Source of the DNA: an uncultured Peptococcaceae bacterium
GTDB lineage: Bacteria > Bacillota > Peptococcia > Peptococcales > Peptococcaceae
Length of the DNA: 18,189 bases
Reading direction: 5' to 3'
Assembly (NCBI GenBank): GCA_958451915.1
Contig: CAUDRX010000029.1
Coordinates: forward strand, 1-18,189
In this document: piece after piece, positions 1 through 7,191 of the stretch
Layout: every line of letters begins with the position of its first letter
Position numbering within the stretch: the stretch's first letter is position 1
Position numbers and translations under genes: made by a program
The notes under the pieces: generated by a model
The model's input: only the letters and a program-made list of their open reading frames with translations
Databases searched by the model: none
What the model was told of the DNA's origin: nothing

Positions 1-1561
1 CCTCATCATAGGCAAGTATGTTCTCCACACGCTGGGAAAGGCGACGTTTCGGCGCTTCTCCCAGTGGTTTGCTGATGGCCATCTTCTCTTTACCATGAAG
101 CAGCGCCCCGGCGCGCTCAGTGAGCCTGAGCACCACAAACTGATCACCGTCCACACGCAGATAGCCTTCTGCGACCAAAAGAGAGATGATATCGCGGATG
201 TCTTTGTCGCTGTAATCTTTCATCAGGCCAAACGTCGAGAGCCGTTCAAAATGGTGGCTTTTATTGAACTCAGTATCTGCAGCGCGCAAGACATCGATCA
301 CCTTGCCAGCACCATAATGCTGCCCCATACGTACGATACAGGAAAGGATCTTCTGAGTTTCCACGGTACAGTCCGTCACCGCCATGGTACCATCACAGAT
401 GGAACAGTTGCCGCAGGTCTTCCACTCAGGCTCTTCACCGAAATAATGCAGGATAAATCGCCGCAGACAGTTGCCCGTGTTGCAATAGCTGACCATGGTC
501 TGCAGATTCTGCTGAGCATTAGGCGCGGTACTGTCTTTGATATGAAGGGCATTGATCATGATATCCTGCGGTGAAAAGAGCAGCACTGCCGTGGCTGGTG
601 CCCCGTCACGGCCGGCACGCCCGGCTTCCTGATAATAGCTCTCAATATCTTTCGGCATGTTATAGTGGATGACGCTGCGCACGTCCGGTTTGTCGATACC
701 CATACCGAACGCGCAGGTCGCCACCATGATCGGCCTGCGGTCATAGATGAAGTCATCCTGGTTCTTCACACGGGTCTCTGCACTGAGTCCGGCATGGTAA
801 TAGGTCACAGGATAGCGGCGATCCCTGAGAAAATGATAGACCTGCTCGACGTTCTTGCGCGTGCTGCAATAGACAATGCTCGATGTGTTCTCATCCAGCA
901 GTGAAAGGAGCGCCCGTTTTTTGTCGCGCGGCTTCTGTACAGAAAAATACAGGTTAGGGCGATCAAAACTCGCCACATAGGAGAATGGATCATGAAGCCG
1001 CAGCTGCGCAGTAATATCTTCGCGCACCTTTTCCGTTGCTGTCGCAGTAAAAGCAGCAAAGACCGGCCGCTTAGGCAGCGTTTCCAGGAAAGGCGCAATA
1101 CGCATATAACTCGGCCGAAAATCGTGCCCCCACTGGCTCACGCAGTGCGCTTCATCCACCGCTACCAAAGTGATATCCAGCTCTGCGAGCGTCTGTCGAA
1201 AACCTTCCACCTCCAGCCGTTCCGGTGCCACATAAAGCAGATCGAGCTTGCCCGCCCGCGCCAGACGCACCGTCTCTGCAGCGCGTTCCGATGTCGTCGT
1301 ACTGTTGAGGGAACGCGCCGCCACCCCCATTTCCACAAGGGCATCCTCCTGATCTTTCATCAGCGAGATCAGCGGCGAGATCACCAGCGTCAGTCCCGAC
1401 ATGCAGATGGCAGGGATCTGATAACAGAGAGACTTGCCCCCGCCCGTCGGCAGGATCGCAAGTACATCCCGCCCGGAGAGCAGCGCTTCGATGATCGCTT
1501 CCTGCCCTGGTCGAAACGAATCATATCCAAAATATCTCTTTAATGCTTCCTGCGGTCTCAT
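1..1561 (-). CDS. recQ: ATP-dependent DNA helicase RecQ (3' end beyond window)
   Basis: A 3'-5' superfamily 2 DNA helicase of recombination and fork repair. Reading from the ATG at 1561 gives about 520 codons with no stop, so the C-terminal end (the HRDC domain in most homologues) lies outside the window. Visible parts: the RecQ motif near residue 10 (YFGYDSFRPGQ), Walker A LPTGGGKS at 37-44, DEAH at 136-139 followed by CVSQWGHDFRP, helicase C motifs GMGIDKPDVR and QEAGRAGRDG, and the zinc-binding region with C365, C383, C386 and C389 matching the Cys4 site of the RQC domain, then a winged-helix stretch. An AAAAAAGGAG ribosome binding site lies 6 nt before the ATG. It is transcribed divergently from the dapA leader. 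The frame is intact. Identification is from motifs seen and is firm. Confidence 0.96.
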   Translation of the reverse strand, partial: MRPQEALKRYFGYDSFRPGQEAIIEALLSGRDVLAILPTGGGKSLCYQIPAICMSGLTLVISPLISLMKDQEDALVEMGVAARSLNSTTTSERAAETVRLARAGKLDLLYVAPERLEVEGFRQTLAELDITLVAVDEAHCVSQWGHDFRPSYMRIAPFLETLPKRPVFAAFTATATEKVREDITAQLRLHDPFSYVASFDRPNLYFSVQKPRDKKRALLSLLDENTSSIVYCSTRKNVEQVYHFLRDRRYPVTYYHAGLSAETRVKNQDDFIYDRRPIMVATCAFGMGIDKPDVRSVIHYNMPKDIESYYQEAGRAGRDGAPATAVLLFSPQDIMINALHIKDSTAPNAQQNLQTMVSYCNTGNCLRRFILHYFGEEPEWKTCGNCSICDGTMAVTDCTVETQKILSCIVRMGQHYGAGKVIDVLRAADTEFNKSHHFERLSTFGLMKDYSDKDIRDIISLLVAEGYLRVDGDQFVVLRLTERAGALLHGKEKMAISKPLGEAPKRRLSQRVENILAYDE

Positions 1562-1591
1562 AACAGCGCTCCTTTTTTCTCATATGCGGCC

Positions 1592-1600
1592 ATTATACCA
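1592..1600 (-). promoter_or_regulatory. extended -10 promoter of recQ
   Basis: On the minus strand the sequence reads TGG-TATAAT, an extended -10 with a perfect hexamer, about 30 nt before the recQ start. No good -35 is placed at 17 nt; a TTGACT lies 21 nt upstream, so the TG extension would have to compensate. It is back to back with the dapA leader promoter, which begins at 1640. Confidence 0.55.
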
Positions 1601-1639
1601 TGAAATAGCAATTATCACAGTCAATTATCCTAAAAACCC

Positions 1640-1668
1640 TTGACAGTCTCTGCCCCATCCCCTAAGAT
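1640..1668 (+). promoter_or_regulatory. promoter of the lysine riboswitch-dapA transcript
   Basis: A perfect TTGACA at 1640-1645 is followed after 17 nt by TAAGAT at 1663-1668 (4 of 6 to consensus). Transcription would begin near 1675, giving a leader of roughly 335 nt before dapA that includes the whole riboswitch. Confidence 0.75.
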
Positions 1669-1750
1669 ACTAAATATACAGACTACTAAGGTGATAGGCT
1701 ATCATGTCCGGCAAACGACTAAGGCCATCCACCAATGTGGTCACAATAAT

Positions 1751-1918
1751 CTAGATAGAGGTCGCGAGTTCCATCAGTCACCAGTTGGAGTGGTCAGCAC
1801 ACAGAGAAGACTGGTAAAAGGGGCGCTCGCCGAAGCAGCTCACTCGACTGAGAGCGATCTGCTGGGCATGTGTCGAAAAGGCACATGACTGTCATCTTAG
1901 GATGGGGAGCTATCGGAA
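1751..1918 (+). promoter_or_regulatory. lysine riboswitch (L box)
   Basis: An RNA aptamer that binds L-lysine and controls the downstream dapA. Conserved L-box blocks are present in order: the 5' P1 and core GATAGAGGTCGCGA (1754-1767), an AAAAGGGG...CGCCGAAGC block near 1815-1840, GCTGGGC near 1861, and GGGGAGCTATC (1904-1914), whose CTATC closes P1 with GATAG at 1754-1758. The P4-type arm with TGTGTC...GGCACA lies between. An intrinsic terminator follows 15-20 nt later, so this is most likely a transcriptional OFF switch. Lysine repression of dapA fits diaminopimelate/lysine pathway feedback. Confidence 0.93.
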
Positions 1919-1932
1919 TGAATGAGATCAAG

Positions 1933-1966
1933 AACGACGCATCCCCCAAAGGAGCGTCGTTTTTTC
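1933..1966 (+). terminator. riboswitch-controlled intrinsic terminator
   Basis: AACGACGC (1933-1940) pairs with GCGTCGTT (1954-1961); the stem extends through TCC/GGA past a bulged A at 1941, leaving a CCCAAA loop, and ends in a run of T. It sits between the lysine aptamer and the dapA ribosome binding site, as expected for transcriptional attenuation. Confidence 0.88.
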
Positions 1967-2011
1967 TTAATCACAACATCCCTCCCCCACATTTTTAAGG
2001 AGGAAAAAAAT

Positions 2012-2899
2012 ATGTCTATCTTTACTGGCGCAGGCTGCGCGATCGTCACTCCATTTGCTGCCGACGGTTCCGTCGATTATCCGGCTCTCGAGCGTCTCCT
2101 CGATTTTCAGATCGAGAATGGCACTGATGCCATCATTATCTGCGGCACCACTGGTGAATCTTCAACCCTTTCTGAAGAAGAACATTCCCAGGTCATCGCC
2201 CACACCATCAACCATGTCAACCATCGCGTGCCCGTCATCGCAGGCACCGGCTCCAATGACACACAGACAGCTGTCATGCTCTCCAAGCAGGCAGAAGCCG
2301 ATGGCGCTGACGCGGTACTGCTCGTCACCCCTTACTACAACAAAGCCACCCAAAATGGCCTCAAGATGCATTTCAAGACCATCGCTGAAGCCATCTCCAT
2401 CCCAGTCATCCTCTACAATGTGCCAAGCCGCACCGGCTGCAATATCAAGCCTGAAACCGCTGTCTGGCTCGCTCGCAATGTCGAAAACATCGTTGCCATC
2501 AAAGAAGCATGCAGCGATATCAGCCAGATCGGTCATCTCTTTGCCATCGCCGGCGGCGACATCGATGTCTACTCCGGCAACGATGACCAGGTCGTTCCAC
2601 TCCTTTCTCTCGGCGGCAAGGGTGTCATTTCCGTCCTTTCCAACATCGCCCCACGTCAGACCCACGACATGGTGCAGAAATTCTTCGATGGTGACGTCGC
2701 AGGTGCTGCCAGGATCCAGCTCGACGCTATGAACCTTGTCAATGCCCTTTTCTGCGAAGTGAACCCTATCCCAGTCAAAAAGGCCGTGGAACTCATGGGG
2801 CTTTGTGGCGGCGGCGTGCGTCTGCCACTGACTGAGATTGAACCAGCCAACGCCGAGCGCCTCGCAAACGCTATGCGTGAATTCGGTCTGCTCGACTGA
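2012..2899 (+). CDS. dapA: 4-hydroxy-tetrahydrodipicolinate synthase
   Basis: A cytoplasmic class I aldolase that condenses pyruvate with aspartate-4-semialdehyde, the first committed step to diaminopimelate and lysine. It has 295 residues, the usual DapA length. Visible residues: CGTTGE at 44-49 with T46, TPYYN at 106-110 with Y109, Y135 in ILYNVPSR with R140, and the Schiff-base lysine K164 in VAIKEA; the catalytic triad of the E. coli enzyme is therefore complete. The reading frame stays open upstream to 1922, but that stretch is the terminator hairpin. The ATG at 2012 has AAGGAGG 9 nt upstream and gives the normal DapA N-terminus, so it is the start. It stands alone, with no asd, dapB or lysC adjacent, and is controlled by the lysine riboswitch. 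Confidence 0.97.
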   Translation: MSIFTGAGCAIVTPFAADGSVDYPALERLLDFQIENGTDAIIICGTTGESSTLSEEEHSQVIAHTINHVNHRVPVIAGTGSNDTQTAVMLSKQAEADGADAVLLVTPYYNKATQNGLKMHFKTIAEAISIPVILYNVPSRTGCNIKPETAVWLARNVENIVAIKEACSDISQIGHLFAIAGGDIDVYSGNDDQVVPLLSLGGKGVISVLSNIAPRQTHDMVQKFFDGDVAGAARIQLDAMNLVNALFCEVNPIPVKKAVELMGLCGGGVRLPLTEIEPANAERLANAMREFGLLD

Positions 2900-2919
2900 T
2901 CGTTTTTTACCCCGTACAC

Positions 2920-2964
2920 AAAAAGGTGTCAAATGCACATCGCTTTTGACACCTTTTTCTTATG
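2920..2964. terminator. bidirectional terminator between dapA and the acetyltransferase gene
   Basis: AAAAAGGTGTCAAA (2920-2933) and TTTGACACCTTTTT (2945-2958) form a perfect 14-bp stem with an 11-nt loop. A T-run ends it in either direction, so it can stop dapA transcription and also the convergent acetyltransferase gene that ends at 2960. Confidence 0.88.
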
Positions 2965-3604
2965 CCTTCTGACCAAAGAACGTCTGACTGAGGATATAGA
3001 ATTCTTCCTGACTCGGCTGCCAGCATTTCTCCATCACCGGCAACGTCGCGTCATAAGCAGCCGCTTTTGCTTCATCGATCGCCATCACCGGACTATCGCG
3101 ATAGACCCATGTATGCCCTGCAAGCGCGTCTTTCTCCAGCAGCTTCACCAGCATTGCCGCCGGATAGCGGCTATTTTCTGCGCACACCTGATGCTTATGG
3201 GCACTCACGAAACCACGCGCCACATAATTCGCCGGGCTGCCAAAGAGCACGACCACCTCATAACCAAGAGCCCGCGCTGCTTCAAAAGAATGCTCCATGA
3301 TCATCCGCCCGTAGCCCTGACGCTGATGCGTCGGTGCGACACAGACTGGCCCCAGCGTCAGGACCTCTTTCACTGTGCCTGTTTCATCGGTCAGAGTGGC
3401 GCGTGTGTACATAACATTGGCAATGATCGTGCCATCCAGTTCCAGCACAAAATCCAATTCAGAAACAAAGTCTTTGTGTCCGCGCATCACATGCACCAAA
3501 TAATGCTCCACGCACCCAGGCATGTACATATTGTAAAAGGCCTCACGGGTCAGCGCTTCCACCGCCGCAAAGTCTGCCGGCATTTCATTACGTATTGTGA
3601 TCAT
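2960..3604 (-). CDS. GNAT-family N-acetyltransferase (YhbS-like)
   Basis: A predicted acetyl-CoA-dependent N-acetyltransferase of 214 residues; the substrate cannot be told from sequence. The GNAT core motif A is clear: LGPVCVAPTHQRQGYG at 84-99, with QRQGYG as the pyrophosphate-binding loop, followed by a helix MIMEHSFEAARALGY. The next strand and FGSPANYVARGF (121-132) are typical of the YhbS/COG3153 group. A C-terminal extension of about 80 residues follows and carries no motif I recognise. The ATG at 3604 has AAAGGAGGT upstream. It is a single gene with its own extended -10 promoter, and it shares the terminator with dapA. Confidence 0.87.
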   Translation of the reverse strand: MITIRNEMPADFAAVEALTREAFYNMYMPGCVEHYLVHVMRGHKDFVSELDFVLELDGTIIANVMYTRATLTDETGTVKEVLTLGPVCVAPTHQRQGYGRMIMEHSFEAARALGYEVVVLFGSPANYVARGFVSAHKHQVCAENSRYPAAMLVKLLEKDALAGHTWVYRDSPVMAIDEAKAAAYDATLPVMEKCWQPSQEEFYILSQTFFGQKA

Positions 3605-3634
3605 GTCACGACCTCCTTTTAGGGAACTCTGCTT

Positions 3635-3643
3635 ATTATATCA
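3635..3643 (-). promoter_or_regulatory. extended -10 promoter of the acetyltransferase gene
   Basis: The minus strand reads TGA-TATAAT, a perfect -10 with a TG extension, about 30 nt before the start codon. The hexamer 17 nt upstream (TCGCTT) is a poor -35. Confidence 0.55.
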
Positions 3644-3663
3644 TGCACGTCACATACAAGCGA

Positions 3664-3696
3664 CAATAAAAGACCGTACAGCATCCCTGCACGGTC
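3664..3696 (-). terminator. terminator of the NSS transporter operon
   Basis: On the minus strand GACCGTGCAG (3696-3687) pairs with CTGTACGGTC (3681-3672), 10 bp with one G-T pair and a GGATG loop, followed by TTTTATT. It lies 10 nt past the stop of the 219-residue membrane protein. Confidence 0.85.
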
Positions 3697-3706
3697 ACAA
3701 AGTCAT

Positions 3707-4366
3707 TTATAAACGTCCGATGAGCTTCCAGAGTACGAGGAGCACCAAAGCGATCACCACAGTATAGACACTCGGCACGGTGATCACCACTGGCAGCGAT
3801 GCAAAAACGGAAGCCAAAAGGCCAATGAACGCAACGATGAACAGAAAACCGACAAGCTGTGTACGGTGCTGCGCACGTTTTTTATCGTTATAATCCTCGC
3901 GCTTGTCACCCATAACAAAGAAACGCGTCCCTGCCAGCACACCGATAAAACAGATCACATGGCCGACATCGAGACTGGTCAGGCAATCCATGAACGTACT
4001 GCCTGCAATAAGCCCGCGTACGATATCATAGATGCTGAAGACCAAAAGTACAATGGCGCATATCGCCAAACCTGCCATGAGAGTACCGATATGCCGCTGC
4101 TGACGTACTTCCTCGCCGATCTCCCGGATCGCCTGATCCGCATAGAGAGCCGGATCAGGGATCAACGCAGCGATGGTCTGGCCGTTTTTCACATCTGCCA
4201 GTAAACGTTCCAGCACGTTCAGCTCAATCAGGAGCGACTGCTCTGGCATCAGCCTGGCAGAATCCACACGCCGCAGAACGACACGCACCGTTTCTTTTTC
4301 CGCTTCATCAAGCAGCGAAAACAACGCCTGCGCCTGCGCGGATTGTTCGATCTCGAGTGTTGACAT
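3707..4366 (-). CDS. unknown four-helix membrane protein, third gene of the NSS operon
   Basis: I do not recognise this family. The 219-residue protein has a soluble, helical, largely charged N-terminal part (about 1-92) and four predicted membrane helices near 94-116, 134-152, 169-189 and 193-215. A polar charged loop (DKREDYNDKKRAQHRTQ) lies between the second and third. There is no signal peptide and no catalytic motif. The ATG at 4366 has AAAGGAGAT 5 nt upstream, and only 19 nt separate it from the stop of the preceding transporter, so it is almost certainly co-transcribed with the two NSS genes. This may be an accessory or regulatory subunit, but it may equally be unrelated; only the membrane topology and operon place are visible. 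Confidence 0.85.
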   Translation of the reverse strand: MSTLEIEQSAQAQALFSLLDEAEKETVRVVLRRVDSARLMPEQSLLIELNVLERLLADVKNGQTIAALIPDPALYADQAIREIGEEVRQQRHIGTLMAGLAICAIVLLVFSIYDIVRGLIAGSTFMDCLTSLDVGHVICFIGVLAGTRFFVMGDKREDYNDKKRAQHRTQLVGFLFIVAFIGLLASVFASLPVVITVPSVYTVVIALVLLVLWKLIGRL

Positions 4367-4385
4367 ATCTTATCTCCTTTCCTCC

Positions 4386-5708
4386 TCAGCCAATACCGCC
4401 AAAGACGACGCCGAGGATCAAGACCACGATGGTCACACCACAGTAGACATATTTGCCCATGCCTTCGATGAACCGTCCAACCTGGTATTTGCTGCCCATT
4501 GTGATCTCTTTGGCAGCAAAGCCCTTGCCGCAGACCCAGAAGAACATGATCCCTGCCAGCAACGCACCGACCGGCATGATGTAGATCGTGAAGATATCCA
4601 TCCAGCTTGAGACGGTGTCACCATTTTCCAGGAAGAGTCCCACGAGCAGACTGAACGCGAAAACAACAAGACAGGATTTGATGCGGCTCAGACCAAAGTG
4701 TTCCTGAAGCGCTTCGATCGGTGTTTCATAGAGGTTGACCAGCGAAGTGATGCCAGCAAAGAAAACTGCCATGAAAAAGACGATCGCCAGCAGCTGTGCA
4801 TAAGGCAGCTGTGCAAAGATCGATGGCAGCGTGATAAAGATGAGCGGCGGACCACTCTGTGGGTCGATGCCAAACGCAAAGACCGCCGGCAGGATCGTCA
4901 TCGCCACAAGGATCGATGCGATCAGCTCGAACACCGAGACCATGACACCGGAAAAAACGATATCGGTCTCTTTTTTCAGATAACTGCCATAGACAATGGT
5001 GCCGCAGCCAGCCAGAGAGAGTGAGAAGAACGCCTGCCCCAGCGCATACATCCAGGTCTTCGGATCGGCAAGCGCCGACCAGTCCGGATTGAAGAGGAAG
5101 GCATACCCCTCTTCCGAACCCGGGATCGTCGCCACGAAGATCGCCAGGCCGATGAACAGGAAAAAGAACAGCGGCATAACGATCTTATTGGCACGTTCGA
5201 TGCCGGACGAAATACCTGCGTTCATGACGATGAGCGTCAACACCACTGCCAGGATGTGCCAGCCGATGCTGCCGAAATCCCCGGCGATCTCACCAAAATA
5301 AGCGCCGGAATCCGTATTGAACATCGTCCCGGAAAGCGCCCCAAAGAGAAAGCGCAGGATCCAGCCAACAATGACCGTATAGCCGATCGCCACACCCGTC
5401 GAACCGATGAGCGGCAACAGCCCAAGGACCCCGCCGATCTTCGAACCGCGGCGTTCTGTCGCTTTGCGAAAAGCGCCCACCGGGCCAGTGCCCATAGCAC
5501 GTCCAAAGGCCATCTCTCCCATTACACCGCAAAAACCCAGTGCGATAACAAAGATCAAAAACGGCACTAAAAACGCAAATCCGCCATACTGCCCGACACG
5601 GTACGGAAAGAGCCAGATACAGCCCATCCCCACCGCAGAACCGATGCAGGACATGATAAACCCGAAACGACTGCGGAATACGTCACGGGAAGAAGATTTA
5701 TTTGCCAA
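4386..5708 (-). CDS. Na+-dependent NSS-family transporter, copy 1
   Basis: An inner-membrane secondary transporter of the neurotransmitter:sodium symporter (SNF/LeuT-fold) family, probably importing an amino acid or a relative. It has 440 residues, matching the 11-helix bacterial subgroup rather than 12-helix LeuT. TM1 reads SCIGSAVGMGCIWLFPYR (about 20-37), the unwound TM6 GQAFFSLSLAGCGT, and TM8 FFAGITS (about 316-322), which keeps the Na2 ligands. The TM1 Asn (Na1 ligand) is Cys30 and the gate Arg is Leu33. A GTG lies three codons upstream, but TTG at 5708 has AAAGAGGTGAT at good spacing and gives MANKSSSRD, which aligns with the start of the neighbouring copy, so I chose it. By eye it is roughly 75-80% identical to that copy. 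Confidence 0.93.
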   Translation of the reverse strand: MANKSSSRDVFRSRFGFIMSCIGSAVGMGCIWLFPYRVGQYGGFAFLVPFLIFVIALGFCGVMGEMAFGRAMGTGPVGAFRKATERRGSKIGGVLGLLPLIGSTGVAIGYTVIVGWILRFLFGALSGTMFNTDSGAYFGEIAGDFGSIGWHILAVVLTLIVMNAGISSGIERANKIVMPLFFFLFIGLAIFVATIPGSEEGYAFLFNPDWSALADPKTWMYALGQAFFSLSLAGCGTIVYGSYLKKETDIVFSGVMVSVFELIASILVAMTILPAVFAFGIDPQSGPPLIFITLPSIFAQLPYAQLLAIVFFMAVFFAGITSLVNLYETPIEALQEHFGLSRIKSCLVVFAFSLLVGLFLENGDTVSSWMDIFTIYIMPVGALLAGIMFFWVCGKGFAAKEITMGSKYQVGRFIEGMGKYVYCGVTIVVLILGVVFGGIG

Positions 5709-5739
5709 AAAGATCACCTCTTTTTATTCACGGGCGGTC

Positions 5740-7065
5740 TCAACCGATACCGCCAAATACAATACCAAGGATCAAAACGATGAATGTCACTGTACAATAC
5801 ACGTATTTACCCATGCCTTCGATAAGTCCGCCCATCTTATGAGGGCAGCCTGTATTGATCTCCTTTGCTGCAAAGCCTTTGCCACAGACCCAGAAAAACA
5901 GGATCGCAGCCAGGAGTGCCGCGAACGGTGTGATGTAGATCGTGAAAAGATCCATCCACTGTCCGACAACATCAGAATCCTCGAGAAAGAGCCCTGCCAG
6001 GAGACTTGCCGTCAGCACGAGCACGCAGGCGCTGCGCCGCTTCATTCCGAAATGCTCCTGCAATGCTTCGATCGGGCTTTCATACAGATTCATCAACGAC
6101 GTGATGCCGGCAAAAAAGACCGCCAGGAAGAACACCACTGCCAGGATCTGGCCGCCGGGGATCTGTGCAAAGATCGATGGCAGCACGATAAAGATGAGCG
6201 GCGGACCGCTCTGTGGATCTGCGTCAAAGGCAAAGACCGCCGGCAGGATCGTCAAGGCCACAAGGATCGATGCGACAAGCTCAAAGACCGCGACCATGAC
6301 ACCTGAAAAGACAATATCCACATCTTTTTTCAGATAGCTGCCATAAACGATGGTACCACAACCAACCAGCGAAAGCGAAAAGAACGCCTGGCCCAGCGCA
6401 TACATCCATGTCTTCGGATCAGCCAGCGCCGACCAGTCCGGAGAGAAGAGAAAAGCATACCCCTCTTCCGCTCCCGGGATCGTCGCCACAAAGATCGCCA
6501 GCACGACAAACAGGAGAAAAAACAGCGGCATGACAATCTTATTAGCACGTTCGACACCAGATGAGATACCCGCATTCATGACCAGGAAAGTGATCACCAC
6601 CGCCAGCACATGCCAGCCGATGCTGCCAAAGCTGCCGCTGATCTCAGCGAAATACGCCGCCGAATCACCTGTGAACATCGATCCTGAGAGCGCCCCAAAG
6701 AGAAATCGCAGGATCCAGCCGCAGATGACCGTATAACCGATCGTCACCCCGAGAGAGCCGATCAATGAGACCATCCCCAGCGCCCCGCCAAACTTGCCAC
6801 CGCGGCGCGCCACGGCTTTCTTGAAAGCGCCAACCGGTCCAGTACCCATAGCGCGGCCAAAGGCCATCTCACCGATGACCCCACAGAAGCCCAAACCGAT
6901 AACAAAGATCAAAAACGGCACTAAAAAAGCAAAACCGCCGTACTGACCGACACGATAAGGAAATAACCAGATGCATCCCATGCCTACCGCAGAACCGATA
7001 CAGGACAGGATAAAACCAAACCGGCTCTGAAAACCATCCCGTGCATCTGAAGATTGATTTGACAA
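5740..7065 (-). CDS. Na+-dependent NSS-family transporter, copy 2
   Basis: This is the first gene of the operon and a paralogue of the transporter 31 nt downstream; the two align without visible gaps through nearly all helices, pointing to tandem duplication. It has 441 residues with 11 predicted helices. TM1 reads SCIGSAVGMGCIWLFPYR (21-38), so it shares Cys in place of the Na1 Asn (C31) and Leu in place of the gate Arg (L34). TM8 FFAGITS is conserved and an acidic residue sits in WMDLFTIY of TM10. Differences cluster in loops and at substrate-facing positions such as SLIGSLGV and the TM9 region. The start is TTG with AGGAGG 7 nt upstream. Substrate is unknown; amino acids are the family norm. 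Confidence 0.93.
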   Translation of the reverse strand: MSNQSSDARDGFQSRFGFILSCIGSAVGMGCIWLFPYRVGQYGGFAFLVPFLIFVIGLGFCGVIGEMAFGRAMGTGPVGAFKKAVARRGGKFGGALGMVSLIGSLGVTIGYTVICGWILRFLFGALSGSMFTGDSAAYFAEISGSFGSIGWHVLAVVITFLVMNAGISSGVERANKIVMPLFFLLFVVLAIFVATIPGAEEGYAFLFSPDWSALADPKTWMYALGQAFFSLSLVGCGTIVYGSYLKKDVDIVFSGVMVAVFELVASILVALTILPAVFAFDADPQSGPPLIFIVLPSIFAQIPGGQILAVVFFLAVFFAGITSLMNLYESPIEALQEHFGMKRRSACVLVLTASLLAGLFLEDSDVVGQWMDLFTIYITPFAALLAAILFFWVCGKGFAAKEINTGCPHKMGGLIEGMGKYVYCTVTFIVLILGIVFGGIG

Positions 7066-7104
7066 AGTATAACCTCCTACCAGAGCGATGCCATCTATAA
7101 AAAA

Positions 7105-7134
7105 ATTACATCGCTTCTATATCCTACCATTCAA
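7105..7134 (-). promoter_or_regulatory. promoter of the NSS operon with overlapping inverted repeat
   Basis: On the minus strand TTGAAT (7134-7129) is followed after 18 nt by TGTAAT (7110-7105). A perfect 7-bp inverted repeat, AGCGATG/CATCGCT (7084-7090 and 7109-7115), has one arm on the -10 element and the other near +10, so it could be an operator. Promoter strength is inferred only. Confidence 0.5.
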
Positions 7135-7137
7135 CCT

Positions 7138-7176
7138 AAAAGAGTGAGGCTCTCACTCTCGTGAAAGACTCACTCT
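7138..7176 (-). terminator. terminator of the Lut-type operon
   Basis: On the minus strand GAGTGAG (7158-7152) and CTCACTC (7148-7142) form a 7-bp stem with a 3-nt loop, then TTTTAGG. A second GAGTGAG (7175-7169) upstream can pair with the same 3' arm instead. It lies 16-50 nt past the stop of the LutB-like gene and ahead of the NSS promoter. Confidence 0.65.
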
Positions 7177-7191
7177 ATCTCTTATTTACGA

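Noticed and set aside
1922..2011. An in-frame 30-codon N-terminal extension of DapA.
   Set aside because: The stretch is the riboswitch terminator hairpin, and the ATG at 2012 has the strong ribosome binding site and the normal DapA N-terminus.
2162..2938. A 258-codon open frame on the minus strand.
   Set aside because: It is antisense to dapA, which has complete catalytic residues; the shadow product is Asp/Val-rich and has no domain.
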